Source: Pseudomonas sp. dw_358 (GTDB taxonomy: Bacteria; Pseudomonadota; Gammaproteobacteria; Pseudomonadales; Pseudomonadaceae). Taken from it: 64,000 bases of DNA. The stretch spans positions 124,001 to 188,000 of the forward strand of contig NZ_JAAVUX010000003.1 in NCBI RefSeq assembly GCF_018449655.1. Direction: 5' to 3'. This document shows, piece after piece, positions 49,161 to 58,669 of the stretch. The translations under genes were made by a program, and so were the position numbers. The notes below the pieces were generated by a model, which saw nothing but the letters and a program-made list of their open reading frames with translations, did no database searches and was not told where the DNA came from. Numbering within the stretch: the first letter of the stretch is position 1; every line of letters starts with the position of its first letter.

Positions 49161-49330
49161 GCTCTGGCTCTGGCTTTTGATCTGCTTGTGATCTTGACTG
49201 TCCGCGCCCTCAGCAGGCCGACTGGAGCAGCGCGGGAGTGGGGGGAGCGAGGCAGGAAGCCGAGCTAGCGCTGTAGGCCATGGATGGCCGTACAGCGCGA
49301 CCCCCACGGAGCGATGCGCAAGGAGGGAAC
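49125..49330. repeat. Dispersed intergenic repeat element, larger copy
   Basis: The 580-base gap between the antiporter and the ArsC-like gene has no gene I can support. It contains the GCGGTT array, then a segment (49200-49246) closely similar to 7988-8034, then a stretch that reads on the reverse strand as a low-complexity frame (SVGVALYGHPWPTAL... NRNRNR). I recall similar stretches between genes of other Pseudomonas genomes, which suggests a non-coding repeat. A short direct repeat, GATCAACAGC twice, occurs at about 49372-49394. Confidence 0.55.
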
Positions 49331-49525
49331 CCGTAGCGCAGCGAAGGGCCAATGCGGGCGCGGGCAATCAAGATCAACAGCCAGATCAACAGCGGATCGC
49401 GTGGCGCTGCGCTGCTGTCACCACATCGTCATGGCAATGAAAGAATCGTTGTCGCATAATTCGTCGCTTGAACAGGAAGGAGCAAAGAGCAAGCGTCGGG
49501 GCAACCGGCTTGACTCGGACAATTC

Positions 49526-49873
49526 ATGACTTACACCCTTTACGGCATCAAGGCGTGCGACACGATGAAAAAAGCCCGCGCCTGGCTCGACGAACACAAT
49601 GTTGTCTACCAGTTTCACGACTACAAGGCCGTGGGCATAGACCGCAATCATCTGAACCGCTGGTGCGACGAGCACGGCTGGCAGATCGTCCTCAATCGTG
49701 CAGGCACCACCTTTCGCAAGCTCGATGACGCCCAGAAAGCCGATATCGACCAGGCCAAGGCCGTCGAGCTCATGCTTGCCCAGCCGTCCATGATCAAACG
49801 CCCGGTACTCGACCTGGGCGACAGAACCCTGATTGGCTTCAAGCCAGACCTATACGCGGCGGCCGTCCAGTAA
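49526..49873 (+). CDS. ArsC/Spx-family protein (YffB type)
   Basis: This 115-residue thioredoxin-fold protein starts MTYTLYGIKACDTMKKARAWL and has one cysteine in the active loop (CDTMKKA), as in YffB-like glutathione-dependent reductases rather than arsenate reductases with three cysteines. The substrate is unknown. It lies 42 bases before dapD and is probably co-transcribed; the same pairing occurs in P. aeruginosa and in E. coli (yffB-dapE neighbourhood). Confidence 0.88.
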   Translation: MTYTLYGIKACDTMKKARAWLDEHNVVYQFHDYKAVGIDRNHLNRWCDEHGWQIVLNRAGTTFRKLDDAQKADIDQAKAVELMLAQPSMIKRPVLDLGDRTLIGFKPDLYAAAVQ

Positions 49874-49915
49874 GCACTGGCACCCGAGCCCCGTTTTTAT
49901 TCAAGAGGTAACTCC

Positions 49916-50950
49916 ATGTCCCACTCATTGTTCAGCCTGGCTTTCGGCGTCGGCACCCAAAACCGTCAAGGCACCTGGCTGGAAGTCTTCTACGCACAGC
50001 CGTTGGTCAACCCCTGCGCCGAGTTGATCGCGGCTGTCGCCCCGCTCCTGGGCTATACCGGCGGCAACCAGGCCATCACCTTCAGCAACACCCAGGCCTC
50101 GCAACTGGCTGAAATCGTCAAAGGCATCGACGCCACCCAAGGCGCCCTGCTGACCCGCCTGGCCGAGAGCCACAAACCGCTGGTCGCCACCCTGCTGGCC
50201 GAAGACGCCGCGCTGACCTCGACCCCCGAGGCCTATCTCAAGCTGCACCTGCTGTCCCACCGCCTGGCCAAGCCCCACGGCCTGAACCTGGCCGGTATCT
50301 TCCCATTGCTGCCCAACGTCGCCTGGACCAGCCAGGGCGCTGTCGACCTCGGCGAGCTGGCCGGCCTGCAACTGGAAGCGCGCCTGCGTGGCGAGCTGCT
50401 GGAAGTGTTCTCGGTGGACAAGTTCCCGAAGATGACCGATTACGTGGTCCCGGCCGGCGTGCGGATCGCCGACAGCGCCCGTGTGCGTCTGGGCGCCTAC
50501 GTGGGCGAAGGCACCACCATCATGCACGAAGGCTTCGTCAACTTTAACGCGGGCACCGAAGGCCCGGGCATGATTGAAGGCCGCGTCAGCGCGGGCGTCT
50601 TCGTCGGCAAGGGCTCTGATCTGGGCGGCGGCTGCTCCACCATGGGCACCCTGTCGGGCGGCGGCAACATCGTGATCAAGGTCGGCGAAGGCTGCCTGAT
50701 CGGTGCCAATGCCGGTATCGGTATTCCGCTGGGCGACCGCAACACCGTCGAAGCCGGCCTGTACATCACCGCCGGCACCAAAGTGGCCCTGCTGGATGAC
50801 AGCAATCAGCTGGTCAAGGTGCTCAAGGCCCGCGAACTGGCCGGCCAGCCAGACTTGCTGTTCCGTCGCAACTCGGAAACCGGTGCGGTGGAATGCAAGT
50901 CCCACAAGTCGGCCATCGAGCTGAACGAAGCACTGCACGCTCACAACTGA
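49916..50950 (+). CDS. dapD: Tetrahydrodipicolinate N-succinyltransferase
   Basis: This 344-residue enzyme succinylates tetrahydrodipicolinate in DAP/lysine synthesis. It is the long pseudomonad form: an N-terminal domain of about 170 residues, then a hexapeptide-repeat beta helix (RLGAYVGEGTTIMHEGFVNF, GRVSAGVFVGKGSDLGGG). AAGAGGTAACTCC precedes the ATG. Confidence 0.97.
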   Translation: MSHSLFSLAFGVGTQNRQGTWLEVFYAQPLVNPCAELIAAVAPLLGYTGGNQAITFSNTQASQLAEIVKGIDATQGALLTRLAESHKPLVATLLAEDAALTSTPEAYLKLHLLSHRLAKPHGLNLAGIFPLLPNVAWTSQGAVDLGELAGLQLEARLRGELLEVFSVDKFPKMTDYVVPAGVRIADSARVRLGAYVGEGTTIMHEGFVNFNAGTEGPGMIEGRVSAGVFVGKGSDLGGGCSTMGTLSGGGNIVIKVGEGCLIGANAGIGIPLGDRNTVEAGLYITAGTKVALLDDSNQLVKVLKARELAGQPDLLFRRNSETGAVECKSHKSAIELNEALHAHN

Positions 50951-51015
50951 GTGACCTGCCCTGCCCGGTTGCTCCGGGCCGGGCACCTCCGTACCGGAGC
51001 CGTGAGGCGACGCAC

Positions 51016-52221
51016 ATGTTCGTACCTTCTCCCTGGCGCGCTGACTTTCCGGCCATCGCCGCCCTGCAACGCCAGCACCAGACCTATCTGGACAATGCCG
51101 CCACGGCCCAGAAACCCCAGGCCCTGCTGGATGCGCTGATCCATTACTACAGCCACGGTGCCGCCAATGTGCACCGTGCCCAACACTTGCCCGGTGCCCT
51201 GGCCACCCAGGCCTTCGAAGCCAGCCGCGAGAAAGTCGCGCAATGGCTCAACGCACCGAGCCTTTTGCAGATCGTGTTCACCCAGGGCACCACCAGCGCG
51301 ATCAACCTGCTGGCCTACGGCCTGGAGCATGAGTTCGCGCCCGGTGATGCCATCGTCATCAGTGCCCTGGAACACCACGCCAACCTGTTGCCCTGGCAGC
51401 AACTGGCTCTGCGCAAGCAACTCGACCTGGTGGTCTTGCCTCTCGACCGCCATGGCCTGATAGACGTCGAAGCGGCCCGCTCGCTGATCGGACCGCGCAC
51501 CCGGCTGCTCGCCGTCAGCCAGTTCTCGAACGTGATCGGCGCCTGGCAGCCTCTGGATCAGCTGCTGCCCATGGCCCGTGCCGTGGGCGCATTGACCGTG
51601 GTCGACGGCGCTCAGGGCGTGGTCCATGGTCGACATGATGTGACCGCCATGGACTGCGACTTCTACACCTTTTCCAGCCACAAACTGTACGGCCCCGACG
51701 GTCTCGGCGTGCTCTATGGCAAGGCCGACGCGCTGGCGCGCTTGCAACCTTGGCAGTACGGCGGAGAAATGGTCCAGATGGCGGACTATGAGTCGGCCTC
51801 GTTTCGCCCTGCGCCCCTGGGTTTTGAAGCCGGCACTCCGGCCGTCGGCAGCGTCATCGGCCTGGCCGCGACCCTGGAGTACCTGGGGGGGCTGGACGCC
51901 AGCGCGGTCGAAGCCCACGAAGCAGCCCTGCACAGCCAACTGCTGCGTGGCCTGAACGACCGCGAAGGCATCAAGCTGCTCGGCGAGCCGCAAGTCGCGC
52001 TGGCCAGCTTTGTGGTCGAGGGGGTGCACAACGCCGATCTGGCTTCGTTGCTGACAGAACAAGGTATCGCCGTGCGCGCGGGTCATCACTGCGCCATGCC
52101 GCTGCTCAAGCGCTTTGGCCTGGGAGGCGCGATCCGCGTGTCCCTGGGGCTGTACAACGACTCGGACGACCTGGTGCGGTTTTTCCTGGCCCTGGACAAG
52201 GCCCTGGAGATTCTGCGATGA
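51016..52221 (+). CDS. csdA: Cysteine desulfurase CsdA (SufS-like)
   Basis: This 401-residue PLP enzyme takes sulfur from cysteine as a persulfide. The PLP lysine lies in FSSHKLYGPDGLG near residue 222 and the catalytic Cys in GHHCAMP near 359, in the short-loop group II arrangement. I start at MFVPSPWRADFPAIAALQ, after GTGAGGCG. It is followed by its SufE-type partner with an ATGA overlap, and tcdA is convergent; this matches the E. coli csdA-csdE-tcdA (csdL) set. Confidence 0.94.
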   Translation: MFVPSPWRADFPAIAALQRQHQTYLDNAATAQKPQALLDALIHYYSHGAANVHRAQHLPGALATQAFEASREKVAQWLNAPSLLQIVFTQGTTSAINLLAYGLEHEFAPGDAIVISALEHHANLLPWQQLALRKQLDLVVLPLDRHGLIDVEAARSLIGPRTRLLAVSQFSNVIGAWQPLDQLLPMARAVGALTVVDGAQGVVHGRHDVTAMDCDFYTFSSHKLYGPDGLGVLYGKADALARLQPWQYGGEMVQMADYESASFRPAPLGFEAGTPAVGSVIGLAATLEYLGGLDASAVEAHEAALHSQLLRGLNDREGIKLLGEPQVALASFVVEGVHNADLASLLTEQGIAVRAGHHCAMPLLKRFGLGGAIRVSLGLYNDSDDLVRFFLALDKALEILR

Positions 52222-52622
52222 GCTTGTCACCGGCCGCCCAGGAAGCCCTCGACACCTTCACCGCGGCCCCCGGCTGGGAGCAGCGAGCGCGTTTTCTGAT
52301 GCAATGGGGCGAGCGCCTGATGCCGCTGAGCGACGACGAACGCAGTGATATCAACCGGGTGCATGGCTGCGAGAGCGTGGTGTGGTTGGTGGCTGATCAG
52401 CAGGGCAGCCACTGGCGCTTTCGCGCGGCCAGCGATGCGCGGTTGATTCGCGGGTTGCTGGCGTTGCTGCTGGCGCGGATCGAAGACGCATCCACCGAGG
52501 AGCTCAAGGCGCTGGATCTGGCGGACTGGTTCAGTCAGCTGGGGCTGGGGCGGCAATTGTCGCCTTCGCGCAGTAACGGGATGAATGCAGTGTTGGGGCG
52601 GATTCGGAGCATGACGGCCTGA
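52218..52622 (+). CDS. csdE: SufE-family sulfur acceptor CsdE
   Basis: This 134-residue protein accepts persulfide sulfur from CsdA. The active-site Cys is in RVHGCESVVWL near residue 50. Its ATG overlaps the csdA stop (ATGA), so the two are translationally coupled. The stop is separated by a single base from the convergent tcdA stop, leaving no room for a terminator outside coding sequence. Confidence 0.93.
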   Translation: MSLSPAAQEALDTFTAAPGWEQRARFLMQWGERLMPLSDDERSDINRVHGCESVVWLVADQQGSHWRFRAASDARLIRGLLALLLARIEDASTEELKALDLADWFSQLGLGRQLSPSRSNGMNAVLGRIRSMTA

Positions 52623-52623
52623 A

Positions 52624-53430
52624 TCAACCTGCAACCCGCTCCGAAGGCCGCCGCCCCCCCGCCACGATCTTCTCCACCGCCTTGGTCGCCGCGACCATAC
52701 CGAACGTCGCCGTGACCATCATCACCGCGCCGAACCCGCCCTCGCAATCAAGCTTGACCCCCTCCCCGACGAAGCGCTTCTGCAAGCACACGCTGCCGTC
52801 CGCCGCCGGATAGCGCAGCTGCTCGGTGGAGTACACGCAAGGCACGCTGTAATGCCGGCTGACGTTGCGGGAAAAACCGTAATCGCGGCGCAGGGTCGAG
52901 CGCACGTTGGCAGCCAGGGGATCATTGTGGGTGCGGTTGAGGTCGCCCACGCGGATCTGCGTGGGGTCGATCTGCCCGCCGGCGCCACCGGTGCAGATAA
53001 TCTGCACCTTGCGCCGCTTGCACCAGGCAATCAGCGCCGCCTTGGCGTTGACGCTGTCGATGCAGTCGATCACACAATCTAAATGCTCGCCGATGTACTC
53101 GGCCATGGTCTCGCGGGTTACGAAGTCAGCCACGGCATGCACGGTGCACGCCGGATTGATGGCGCGAATGCGATCGGCCATCACGTCCACCTTGCTCCGC
53201 CCGACGTTGCCTTCCAGCGCATGCAACTGACGATTGGTATTGCTGACGCAGACATCGTCGAGGTCAAACAGGGAAATTTCCCCCACGCCGGTGCGCGCGA
53301 TCGCCTCGGCCGCCCAGGAACCGACCCCGCCGATGCCGACGATGGCCACGTGCGCCGCCTGCAACCGCTGCATGCCTTCACGGCCATACAGCCGGGCAAC
53401 ACCGGCGAACCGTGGATCTTCAGTACTCAT
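52624..53430 (-). CDS. tcdA: tRNA threonylcarbamoyladenosine dehydratase TcdA (CsdL)
   Basis: This 268-residue E1-like enzyme cyclises t6A to ct6A at tRNA position 37, helped by the Csd sulfur system. The ATP-binding motif AIVGIGGVGSWAAEAIART is near residue 30, and YGFSRNVSRHYSVPCVYST near residue 195. I start at MSTEDPRFAGVARLYG (53430); the 110-residue longer frame covers the divergent promoter region and is rejected. A hydrophobic C-terminal segment (GAVMMVTATFGMVAATKAV) is typical. Confidence 0.95.
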   Translation of the reverse strand: MSTEDPRFAGVARLYGREGMQRLQAAHVAIVGIGGVGSWAAEAIARTGVGEISLFDLDDVCVSNTNRQLHALEGNVGRSKVDVMADRIRAINPACTVHAVADFVTRETMAEYIGEHLDCVIDCIDSVNAKAALIAWCKRRKVQIICTGGAGGQIDPTQIRVGDLNRTHNDPLAANVRSTLRRDYGFSRNVSRHYSVPCVYSTEQLRYPAADGSVCLQKRFVGEGVKLDCEGGFGAVMMVTATFGMVAATKAVEKIVAGGRRPSERVAG

Positions 53431-53641
53431 CAGCAACCCCTCGAAAAACCGGCGCGCAGTATACGCCTTGAGCCCGGCAGCCAAAAGCCGAACGCACCGT
53501 CTCGAACTCTGCTTGAATAAACACTCTAAGCAAATGCCCTGCGCCTGGATGTGTACAGTCCTACACACTGCGGAGTAGGATGCGCGCCGACCGGCGGTCG
53601 CCGGTACTGCCTTGTTCCACCCTTCGGAACCCGAACTACCT

Positions 53642-56236
53642 ATGTCTTCGCGTAAATTTGGCATCAACCTGGTGGTCGTCGTGGCCATTGCCGCACTGTT
53701 TACCGGGTTCTGGGCGCTGGTCAACCGTCCGGTGACCGCCCCTGACTGGCCCGAGCACATCTCCGGTTTCTCCTATTCGCCTTTCCGCCTGGGGCAGAAC
53801 CCGCAGAAAGACCAGTACCCGACCGATGACCAGATTCGTGAGGACCTGGAACAGATGAGCAAGATGACGGACAACATCCGCATCTATTCGGTGGACGGCA
53901 CCCAGGCCGACATTCCCAAGCTGGCCGAGGAATATGGCCTGCGCGTGACCCTGGGGATCTGGATCAGCCCGGACCTGGAACGTAACGAGCGGGAAATCGC
54001 CACCGCCATTCAATTGGCCAACACCACCCGCAGCGTCGTGCGCGTGGTGGTGGGCAACGAAGCCCTGTTCCGCAAGGAAGTCACGGTGCAAGCCCTGAGC
54101 GACTACCTGGACCGTGTCCGCGCCGCCGTGAAAGTGCCGGTGACCACCTCGGAACAGTGGCACATCTGGGAGCACAACCCTTCCCTGGCCAAGCACGTCG
54201 ACCTGATCGCCGCACACATCCTGCCGTACTGGGAGCATATCCCGGTGGCCAATGCCCAGCAGTTCGTACTAGACCGTGCCCGCGAACTCAAGCGCATGTT
54301 CCCGAAGAAGCCGCTTCTGCTGTCTGAGGTGGGCTGGCCGAGCAACGGCCACATGCGCGGTGGTGCCGACGCCAACCAGGCCGATCAGGCCATCTACCTG
54401 CGAACGCTGGTCAATCGCCTGAACCGTCAGGGCTTCAATTACTTTGTGATCGAAGCCTACGACCAGCCCTGGAAGGCCAGCGACGAAGGTTCGGTGGGTG
54501 CCTATTGGGGTGTGTTCAACGCCGATCGCCAGCCGAAATTCAACCTTGAAGGCCCGGTCGTGGCCATTCAGCAATGGCGCGTGCTGGCGGTGGGCTCGGT
54601 GGTCATGGCGCTTTTGGCGCTGACCCTGCTGCTGATCGACGGCTCGGCCCTGCGCCAGCGCGGCCGCACCTTCCTGACCTTCATTGCCTTCCTGTGCGGG
54701 TCAGTGCTGGTGTACATCGGTTACGATTACAGTCAGCAATACAGCACCTGGTTCAGCCTGACCGTGGGCGTGTTGCTGGCCCTGGGCGCCTTTGGCGTGT
54801 TCATCGTACTGCTGACCGAGGCCCACGAACTGGCCGAAGCGGTGTGGACTCACAAGCGCCGGCGCGAATTCCTGCCGGTGCATGCCGATGAAGCCTATCG
54901 GCCCAAGGTGTCGATCCACGTGCCGTGCTACAACGAGCCGCCGGAGATGGTCAAACAGACCCTCGACGCCCTGGCAAACCTCGATTACCCGGACTTCGAA
55001 GTCCTGATCATCGACAACAACACCAAGGATCCGGCCGTCTGGGAACCCGTACAGGCGTACTGCGAAACCCTTGGCCCGCGCTTCAAGTTCTTCCACGTGG
55101 CGCCATTGGCCGGGTTCAAGGGCGGTGCACTCAACTACCTGATCCCGCACACCGCGGCCGACGCCGAGGTGATCGCCGTGATCGACTCGGACTACTGCGT
55201 GGAGCGCAACTGGCTCAAGCACATGGTGCCGCACTTCGCCGACCCGAAAATCGCCGTGGTGCAATCGCCCCAGGACTACCGCGATCAGGACCAGAGCTTG
55301 TTCAAAAAGCTCTGCTATTCGGAATACAAAGGCTTCTTCCACATCGGCATGGTCACCCGCAACGACCGCGACGCAATCATTCAGCACGGCACCATGACCA
55401 TGACCCGTCGCTCGGTGCTCGAAGAGCTGGGCTGGGCCGACTGGTGCATCTGTGAAGACGCCGAGCTGGGCCTGCGGGTGTTCGAGAAAGGCTTGAGCGC
55501 CGCGTATTACCACAACAGCTACGGCAAAGGCCTGATGCCCGACACCTTCATCGACTTCAAGAAGCAGCGCTTTCGCTGGGCCTATGGCGCAATCCAGATC
55601 ATCAAGCGCCACACCGCCAGCCTGCTGCGGGGCAAGGACACCGCGCTGACCCGTGGCCAGCGCTACCACTTCCTGGCGGGCTGGCTGCCGTGGGTGGCCG
55701 ACGGCATGAACATCTTCTTCACCGTGGGTGCGCTGCTGTGGTCGGCGGCGATGATCATCGTGCCGCAGCGGGTCGATCCGCCGTTGATGATCTTCGCCAT
55801 TCCGCCGTTGGCGCTGTTTTTCTTCAAGGTCGGCAAGATCATTTTCCTGTACCGCCGCGCGGTCGGGGTCAATCTGACCGATGCCTTCTGTGCGGCACTG
55901 GCCGGGCTGGCGTTGTCGCACACTATCGCCAAGGCGGTGCTGTATGGTTTCTTCACCACCAGCATTCCGTTTTTCCGCACGCCGAAAAACGCCGACAGCC
56001 ATGGTTTGCTGGTGGCCATATCGGAAGCCCGCGAAGAACTGTTCATCATGCTGCTGCTGTGGAGCGCGGCGGGAGGCATCTGCCTGGTGCAGGGCTTGCC
56101 GAGCAATGACATGCGCTTCTGGGTGGCCATGTTGCTGGTGCAGTCGCTGCCGTACCTGGCGGCGTTGATCATGGCATTCCTGTCATCACAGCCCAGGCCG
56201 TCGGTGACGGCCGATGAGCCTGTGCCGTTGACTTGA
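53642..56236 (+). CDS. ndvB: NdvB-like beta-(1,3)-glucan synthase: GH17-like domain fused to a GT2 glycosyltransferase
   Basis: This 864-residue inner-membrane protein starts [20 protein letters not shown], a membrane anchor. A GH17-like beta-1,3-glucanase/transglycosylase module (residues about 40-300, catalytic context [17 protein letters not shown]) is followed by two or three membrane segments, a GT2 processive synthase domain ([14 protein letters not shown] near 425; DSDYCVE; the KQRFRWAYG QxxRW-like motif near 645) and C-terminal membrane segments. In P. aeruginosa ndvB lies beside dapE, as here, and makes periplasmic cyclic glucans linked to biofilm antibiotic tolerance. The start at 53642 precedes the hydrophobic anchor; a 10-residue extension is possible. 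Confidence 0.88.
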   Translation: MSSRKFGINLVVVVAIAALFTGFWALVNRPVTAPDWPEHISGFSYSPFRLGQNPQKDQYPTDDQIREDLEQMSKMTDNIRIYSVDGTQADIPKLAEEYGLRVTLGIWISPDLERNEREIATAIQLANTTRSVVRVVVGNEALFRKEVTVQALSDYLDRVRAAVKVPVTTSEQWHIWEHNPSLAKHVDLIAAHILPYWEHIPVANAQQFVLDRARELKRMFPKKPLLLSEVGWPSNGHMRGGADANQADQAIYLRTLVNRLNRQGFNYFVIEAYDQPWKASDEGSVGAYWGVFNADRQPKFNLEGPVVAIQQWRVLAVGSVVMALLALTLLLIDGSALRQRGRTFLTFIAFLCGSVLVYIGYDYSQQYSTWFSLTVGVLLALGAFGVFIVLLTEAHELAEAVWTHKRRREFLPVHADEAYRPKVSIHVPCYNEPPEMVKQTLDALANLDYPDFEVLIIDNNTKDPAVWEPVQAYCETLGPRFKFFHVAPLAGFKGGALNYLIPHTAADAEVIAVIDSDYCVERNWLKHMVPHFADPKIAVVQSPQDYRDQDQSLFKKLCYSEYKGFFHIGMVTRNDRDAIIQHGTMTMTRRSVLEELGWADWCICEDAELGLRVFEKGLSAAYYHNSYGKGLMPDTFIDFKKQRFRWAYGAIQIIKRHTASLLRGKDTALTRGQRYHFLAGWLPWVADGMNIFFTVGALLWSAAMIIVPQRVDPPLMIFAIPPLALFFFKVGKIIFLYRRAVGVNLTDAFCAALAGLALSHTIAKAVLYGFFTTSIPFFRTPKNADSHGLLVAISEAREELFIMLLLWSAAGGICLVQGLPSNDMRFWVAMLLVQSLPYLAALIMAFLSSQPRPSVTADEPVPLT

Positions 56237-56242
56237 GCCATC

Positions 56243-56268
56243 AAAGCCCGCGTCCGACGCGGGCTTTT
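56243..56268 (+). terminator. Terminator of ndvB
   Basis: AAAGCCCGCGTC-CGACGCGGGCTTTT forms a strong stem with a T run just after the ndvB stop. Confidence 0.85.
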
Positions 56269-56272
56269 GCAT

Positions 56273-56278
56273 TAGAAT
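56273..56278 (+). promoter_or_regulatory. Candidate -10 for dapE
   Basis: TAGAAT lies directly after the ndvB terminator and 36 bases before the dapE ATG, so dapE-rlmA-plsB may have their own promoter here. Confidence 0.4.
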
Positions 56279-56313
56279 GTGGCCCCTTTGCCCGCCCCGC
56301 CTGGAGTAGCACC

Positions 56314-57465
56314 ATGACGGCCTCCGCCGACCTCTCGCCGACCCTGCAACTGGCCTGCGACCTGATTCGCCGCCCTTCCGTGACCCCGGTGGATGCCGAT
56401 TGCCAGAAGCTGATGATGCAGCGCCTGGGCGACGCCGGTTTTGCACTGGAGCCAATGCGCATCGAGGACGTCGACAATTTCTGGGCCCACCATGGCAGCC
56501 AGGACGGCCCCGTGCTGTGCTTTGCCGGGCACACCGACGTGGTGCCCACCGGCCCGGTACAGAACTGGCAGATCGCGCCCTATGAGGCGGTGATCGACAC
56601 CGACGGCATGCTCCACGGGCGAGGCGCGGCCGACATGAAAGGCAGCTTGGCGGCCATGCTGGTGGCGGCGGAGAAATTCGTCGGTGATTACCCGAACCAC
56701 AAGGGCGCCGTGACCTTTCTGATCACCAGTGACGAAGAAGGTCCGGCGCATCACGGCACCAAGGCCGTGGTCGAACGCCTCAAGGCGCGCAACGAGCGTC
56801 TGGACTGGTGCATCGTCGGCGAACCGTCGAGCACCACCCTCGTGGGTGACGTGGTCAAGAACGGCCGTCGCGGCTCCCTCGGCGCCACTTTGACCGTGCG
56901 TGGGAAACAAGGCCACGTCGCCTACCCGCACCTGGCAGCCAACCCGATCCACCTGGCCGCACCGGCGCTGGCGGAACTGGCTGCCGAGCAATGGGACGAA
57001 GGCAATGCCTTCTTCCCGCCCACCAGCTTCCAGATCTCCAACTTGAACAGCGGCACGGGAGCCACCAACGTGATTCCGGGCGAGCTGACGGCGGTGTTCA
57101 ACTTCCGCTTCTCCACCGAATCGACGGTAGAAGGCCTGAAACAGCGCGTCACCACGCTTCTCGACAAGCACGGCCTGGACTGGCACGTGGACTGGGCCCT
57201 GTCCGGACTGCCGTTCCTCACCGAACCGGGCGCGCTACTGGATGCGGTAGCCGCCAGCATCAAGCAGGTCACCGGCCGTGATACCCAGGCGTCCACCAGC
57301 GGCGGCACCTCGGACGGGCGTTTCATCGCCACCCTCGGCACCCAGGTGGTGGAATTGGGGCCGGTCAATGCGACCATCCACCAGGTCAACGAACGGATCC
57401 TGGCCAGCGACCTCGATGTGCTGACCGACATCTACTACCAAACCCTGGTCAAGTTGCTCGCCTGA
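56314..57465 (+). CDS. dapE: Succinyl-diaminopimelate desuccinylase
   Basis: This 383-residue di-zinc M20-family hydrolase produces LL-DAP. Metal ligands occur in [27 protein letters not shown] and [12 protein letters not shown], and the C-terminal [11 protein letters not shown] is present. I start at MTASADLSP (56314) after GGAGTAGCACC. Its stop overlaps the rlmA start by one base (TGATG). Confidence 0.97.
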   Translation: MTASADLSPTLQLACDLIRRPSVTPVDADCQKLMMQRLGDAGFALEPMRIEDVDNFWAHHGSQDGPVLCFAGHTDVVPTGPVQNWQIAPYEAVIDTDGMLHGRGAADMKGSLAAMLVAAEKFVGDYPNHKGAVTFLITSDEEGPAHHGTKAVVERLKARNERLDWCIVGEPSSTTLVGDVVKNGRRGSLGATLTVRGKQGHVAYPHLAANPIHLAAPALAELAAEQWDEGNAFFPPTSFQISNLNSGTGATNVIPGELTAVFNFRFSTESTVEGLKQRVTTLLDKHGLDWHVDWALSGLPFLTEPGALLDAVAASIKQVTGRDTQASTSGGTSDGRFIATLGTQVVELGPVNATIHQVNERILASDLDVLTDIYYQTLVKLLA

Positions 57466-58283
57466 TGCTGACCTGCCCGATCTGCCTCGCGCCCCTGGCC
57501 AATGCCGACAACGGCGTGGTCTGCGCCGCCGGCCACCGTTTCGACCGTGCCCGCCAGGGCTACCTGAACCTGCTGCCGGTGCAGCACAAGAACAGCCGCG
57601 ACCCTGGTGACAACCAGGCCATGGTCGAAGCCCGTCGCGATTTTCTCAACGCCGGCCACTATGCTCCGGTGGCCCAACGCCTGGCCGAACTGGCCGCCGA
57701 GCGCCAACCCGGCCGCTGGCTGGACATCGGCTGCGGCGAAGGCTACTACACCGCACAGATCGCCGAGGCCCTGCCGCGCAGTGAAGGCTACGCCCTGGAC
57801 ATTTCCCGGGAAGCGGTCAAACGCGCCTGCAAGCGCGCGCCAGCGCTGACCTGGCTGGTGGCCAGCATGGCGCGTATCCCGCTGCCTGATGCCAGCTGCC
57901 AGTTCCTCGCCAGTGTGTTCAGCCCGCTGGACTGGCATGAAGCCAAGCGCCTGCTGAGCCCCGGCGGCGGCCTGATGCGCGTCGGCCCGACCCGAGAGCA
58001 CCTGATGGAACTGCGCGAGCGGCTCTACGATGAAGTACGTGAATACGTCGACGACAAGCACCTGGCGCAGGTCCCCGAAGGCATGCACCTGGACCACAGC
58101 GAGACCTTGACCTTCAAGATCAAGCTCATCGACCCCGAATCCCGCGCCCACCTGCTGGCCATGACGCCCCACGGCTGGCGCGCCAGTGCCGAGCGCCGCA
58201 CCGCCGTCATCGAACAGGCCCGGCCCTTCGTGGTCACTGTATCGATGCGCTACGATTATTTTCTGCTGTCCGACGCCAAGTGA
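57465..58283 (+). CDS. rlmA: 23S rRNA (guanine745-N1)-methyltransferase RlmA
   Basis: This 272-residue SAM-dependent methyltransferase has an N-terminal zinc finger (LTCPICLAPL ... CAAGHRFDRARQGYLNLL) and the SAM motif WLDIGCGEGYYT near residue 85. It methylates G745 of 23S rRNA in gammaproteobacteria. It is translationally linked to dapE by TGATG; the next gene begins 8 bases after its stop. Confidence 0.92.
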   Translation: MLTCPICLAPLANADNGVVCAAGHRFDRARQGYLNLLPVQHKNSRDPGDNQAMVEARRDFLNAGHYAPVAQRLAELAAERQPGRWLDIGCGEGYYTAQIAEALPRSEGYALDISREAVKRACKRAPALTWLVASMARIPLPDASCQFLASVFSPLDWHEAKRLLSPGGGLMRVGPTREHLMELRERLYDEVREYVDDKHLAQVPEGMHLDHSETLTFKIKLIDPESRAHLLAMTPHGWRASAERRTAVIEQARPFVVTVSMRYDYFLLSDAK

Positions 58284-58291
58284 GCCCGACC

Positions 58292-58669
58292 ATGCGCCAA
58301 CCCGATATCGAGATCTACCTGAAAGACGCCGAGGTCGATCACAAGGCCATCACCGCCTGGCTGGGCAAGGTTCTGGGCCCCTGCTCCGACTGGCAGCAGA
58401 AAGGCCAGACCTACAAGTGCGTGGCCGGTGGCGTGCCGATCACCTGGCTGCCCAAGGCGGTAGGCAAATGGAACAGCCTGTACCTGGAGAGTGACCAGAC
58501 CCCCTGGGACGACGACGTCGCCTGCGCCCGTTCCGCCTTTGCTGCCCTCGGTGTCGAGGTGCGCTGCGCCCCCGGCAGCTGGGTCGAGGAAGAAGGTGAA
58601 GACACTGCCGACCGCTGGATCCGCATCAGCAGCGACGGCGAAGAAGAGATCACCTGGCGTACTGCATGA
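58292..58669 (+). CDS. Conserved hypothetical protein between rlmA and plsB
   Basis: This 125-residue acidic, soluble protein ([20 protein letters not shown]...) has no signal peptide, membrane segment or motif I recognise. It has conserved-looking tryptophans and two Cys. A GTG at 58280 overlapping the rlmA stop would add four residues. Its stop overlaps the plsB ATG (ATGA), so it belongs to the dapE-rlmA-plsB transcript. Function unknown. Confidence 0.8.
   Translation: MRQPDIEIYLKDAEVDHKAITAWLGKVLGPCSDWQQKGQTYKCVAGGVPITWLPKAVGKWNSLYLESDQTPWDDDVACARSAFAALGVEVRCAPGSWVEEEGEDTADRWIRISSDGEEEITWRTA

Noticed and set aside
49119..49367. 82-codon reverse-strand frame with an NRNRNR tail as a gene
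   Set aside because: The tail is the GCGGTT array read in reverse, part of the frame is inside a repeat also present at 7988, and there is no ribosome site.
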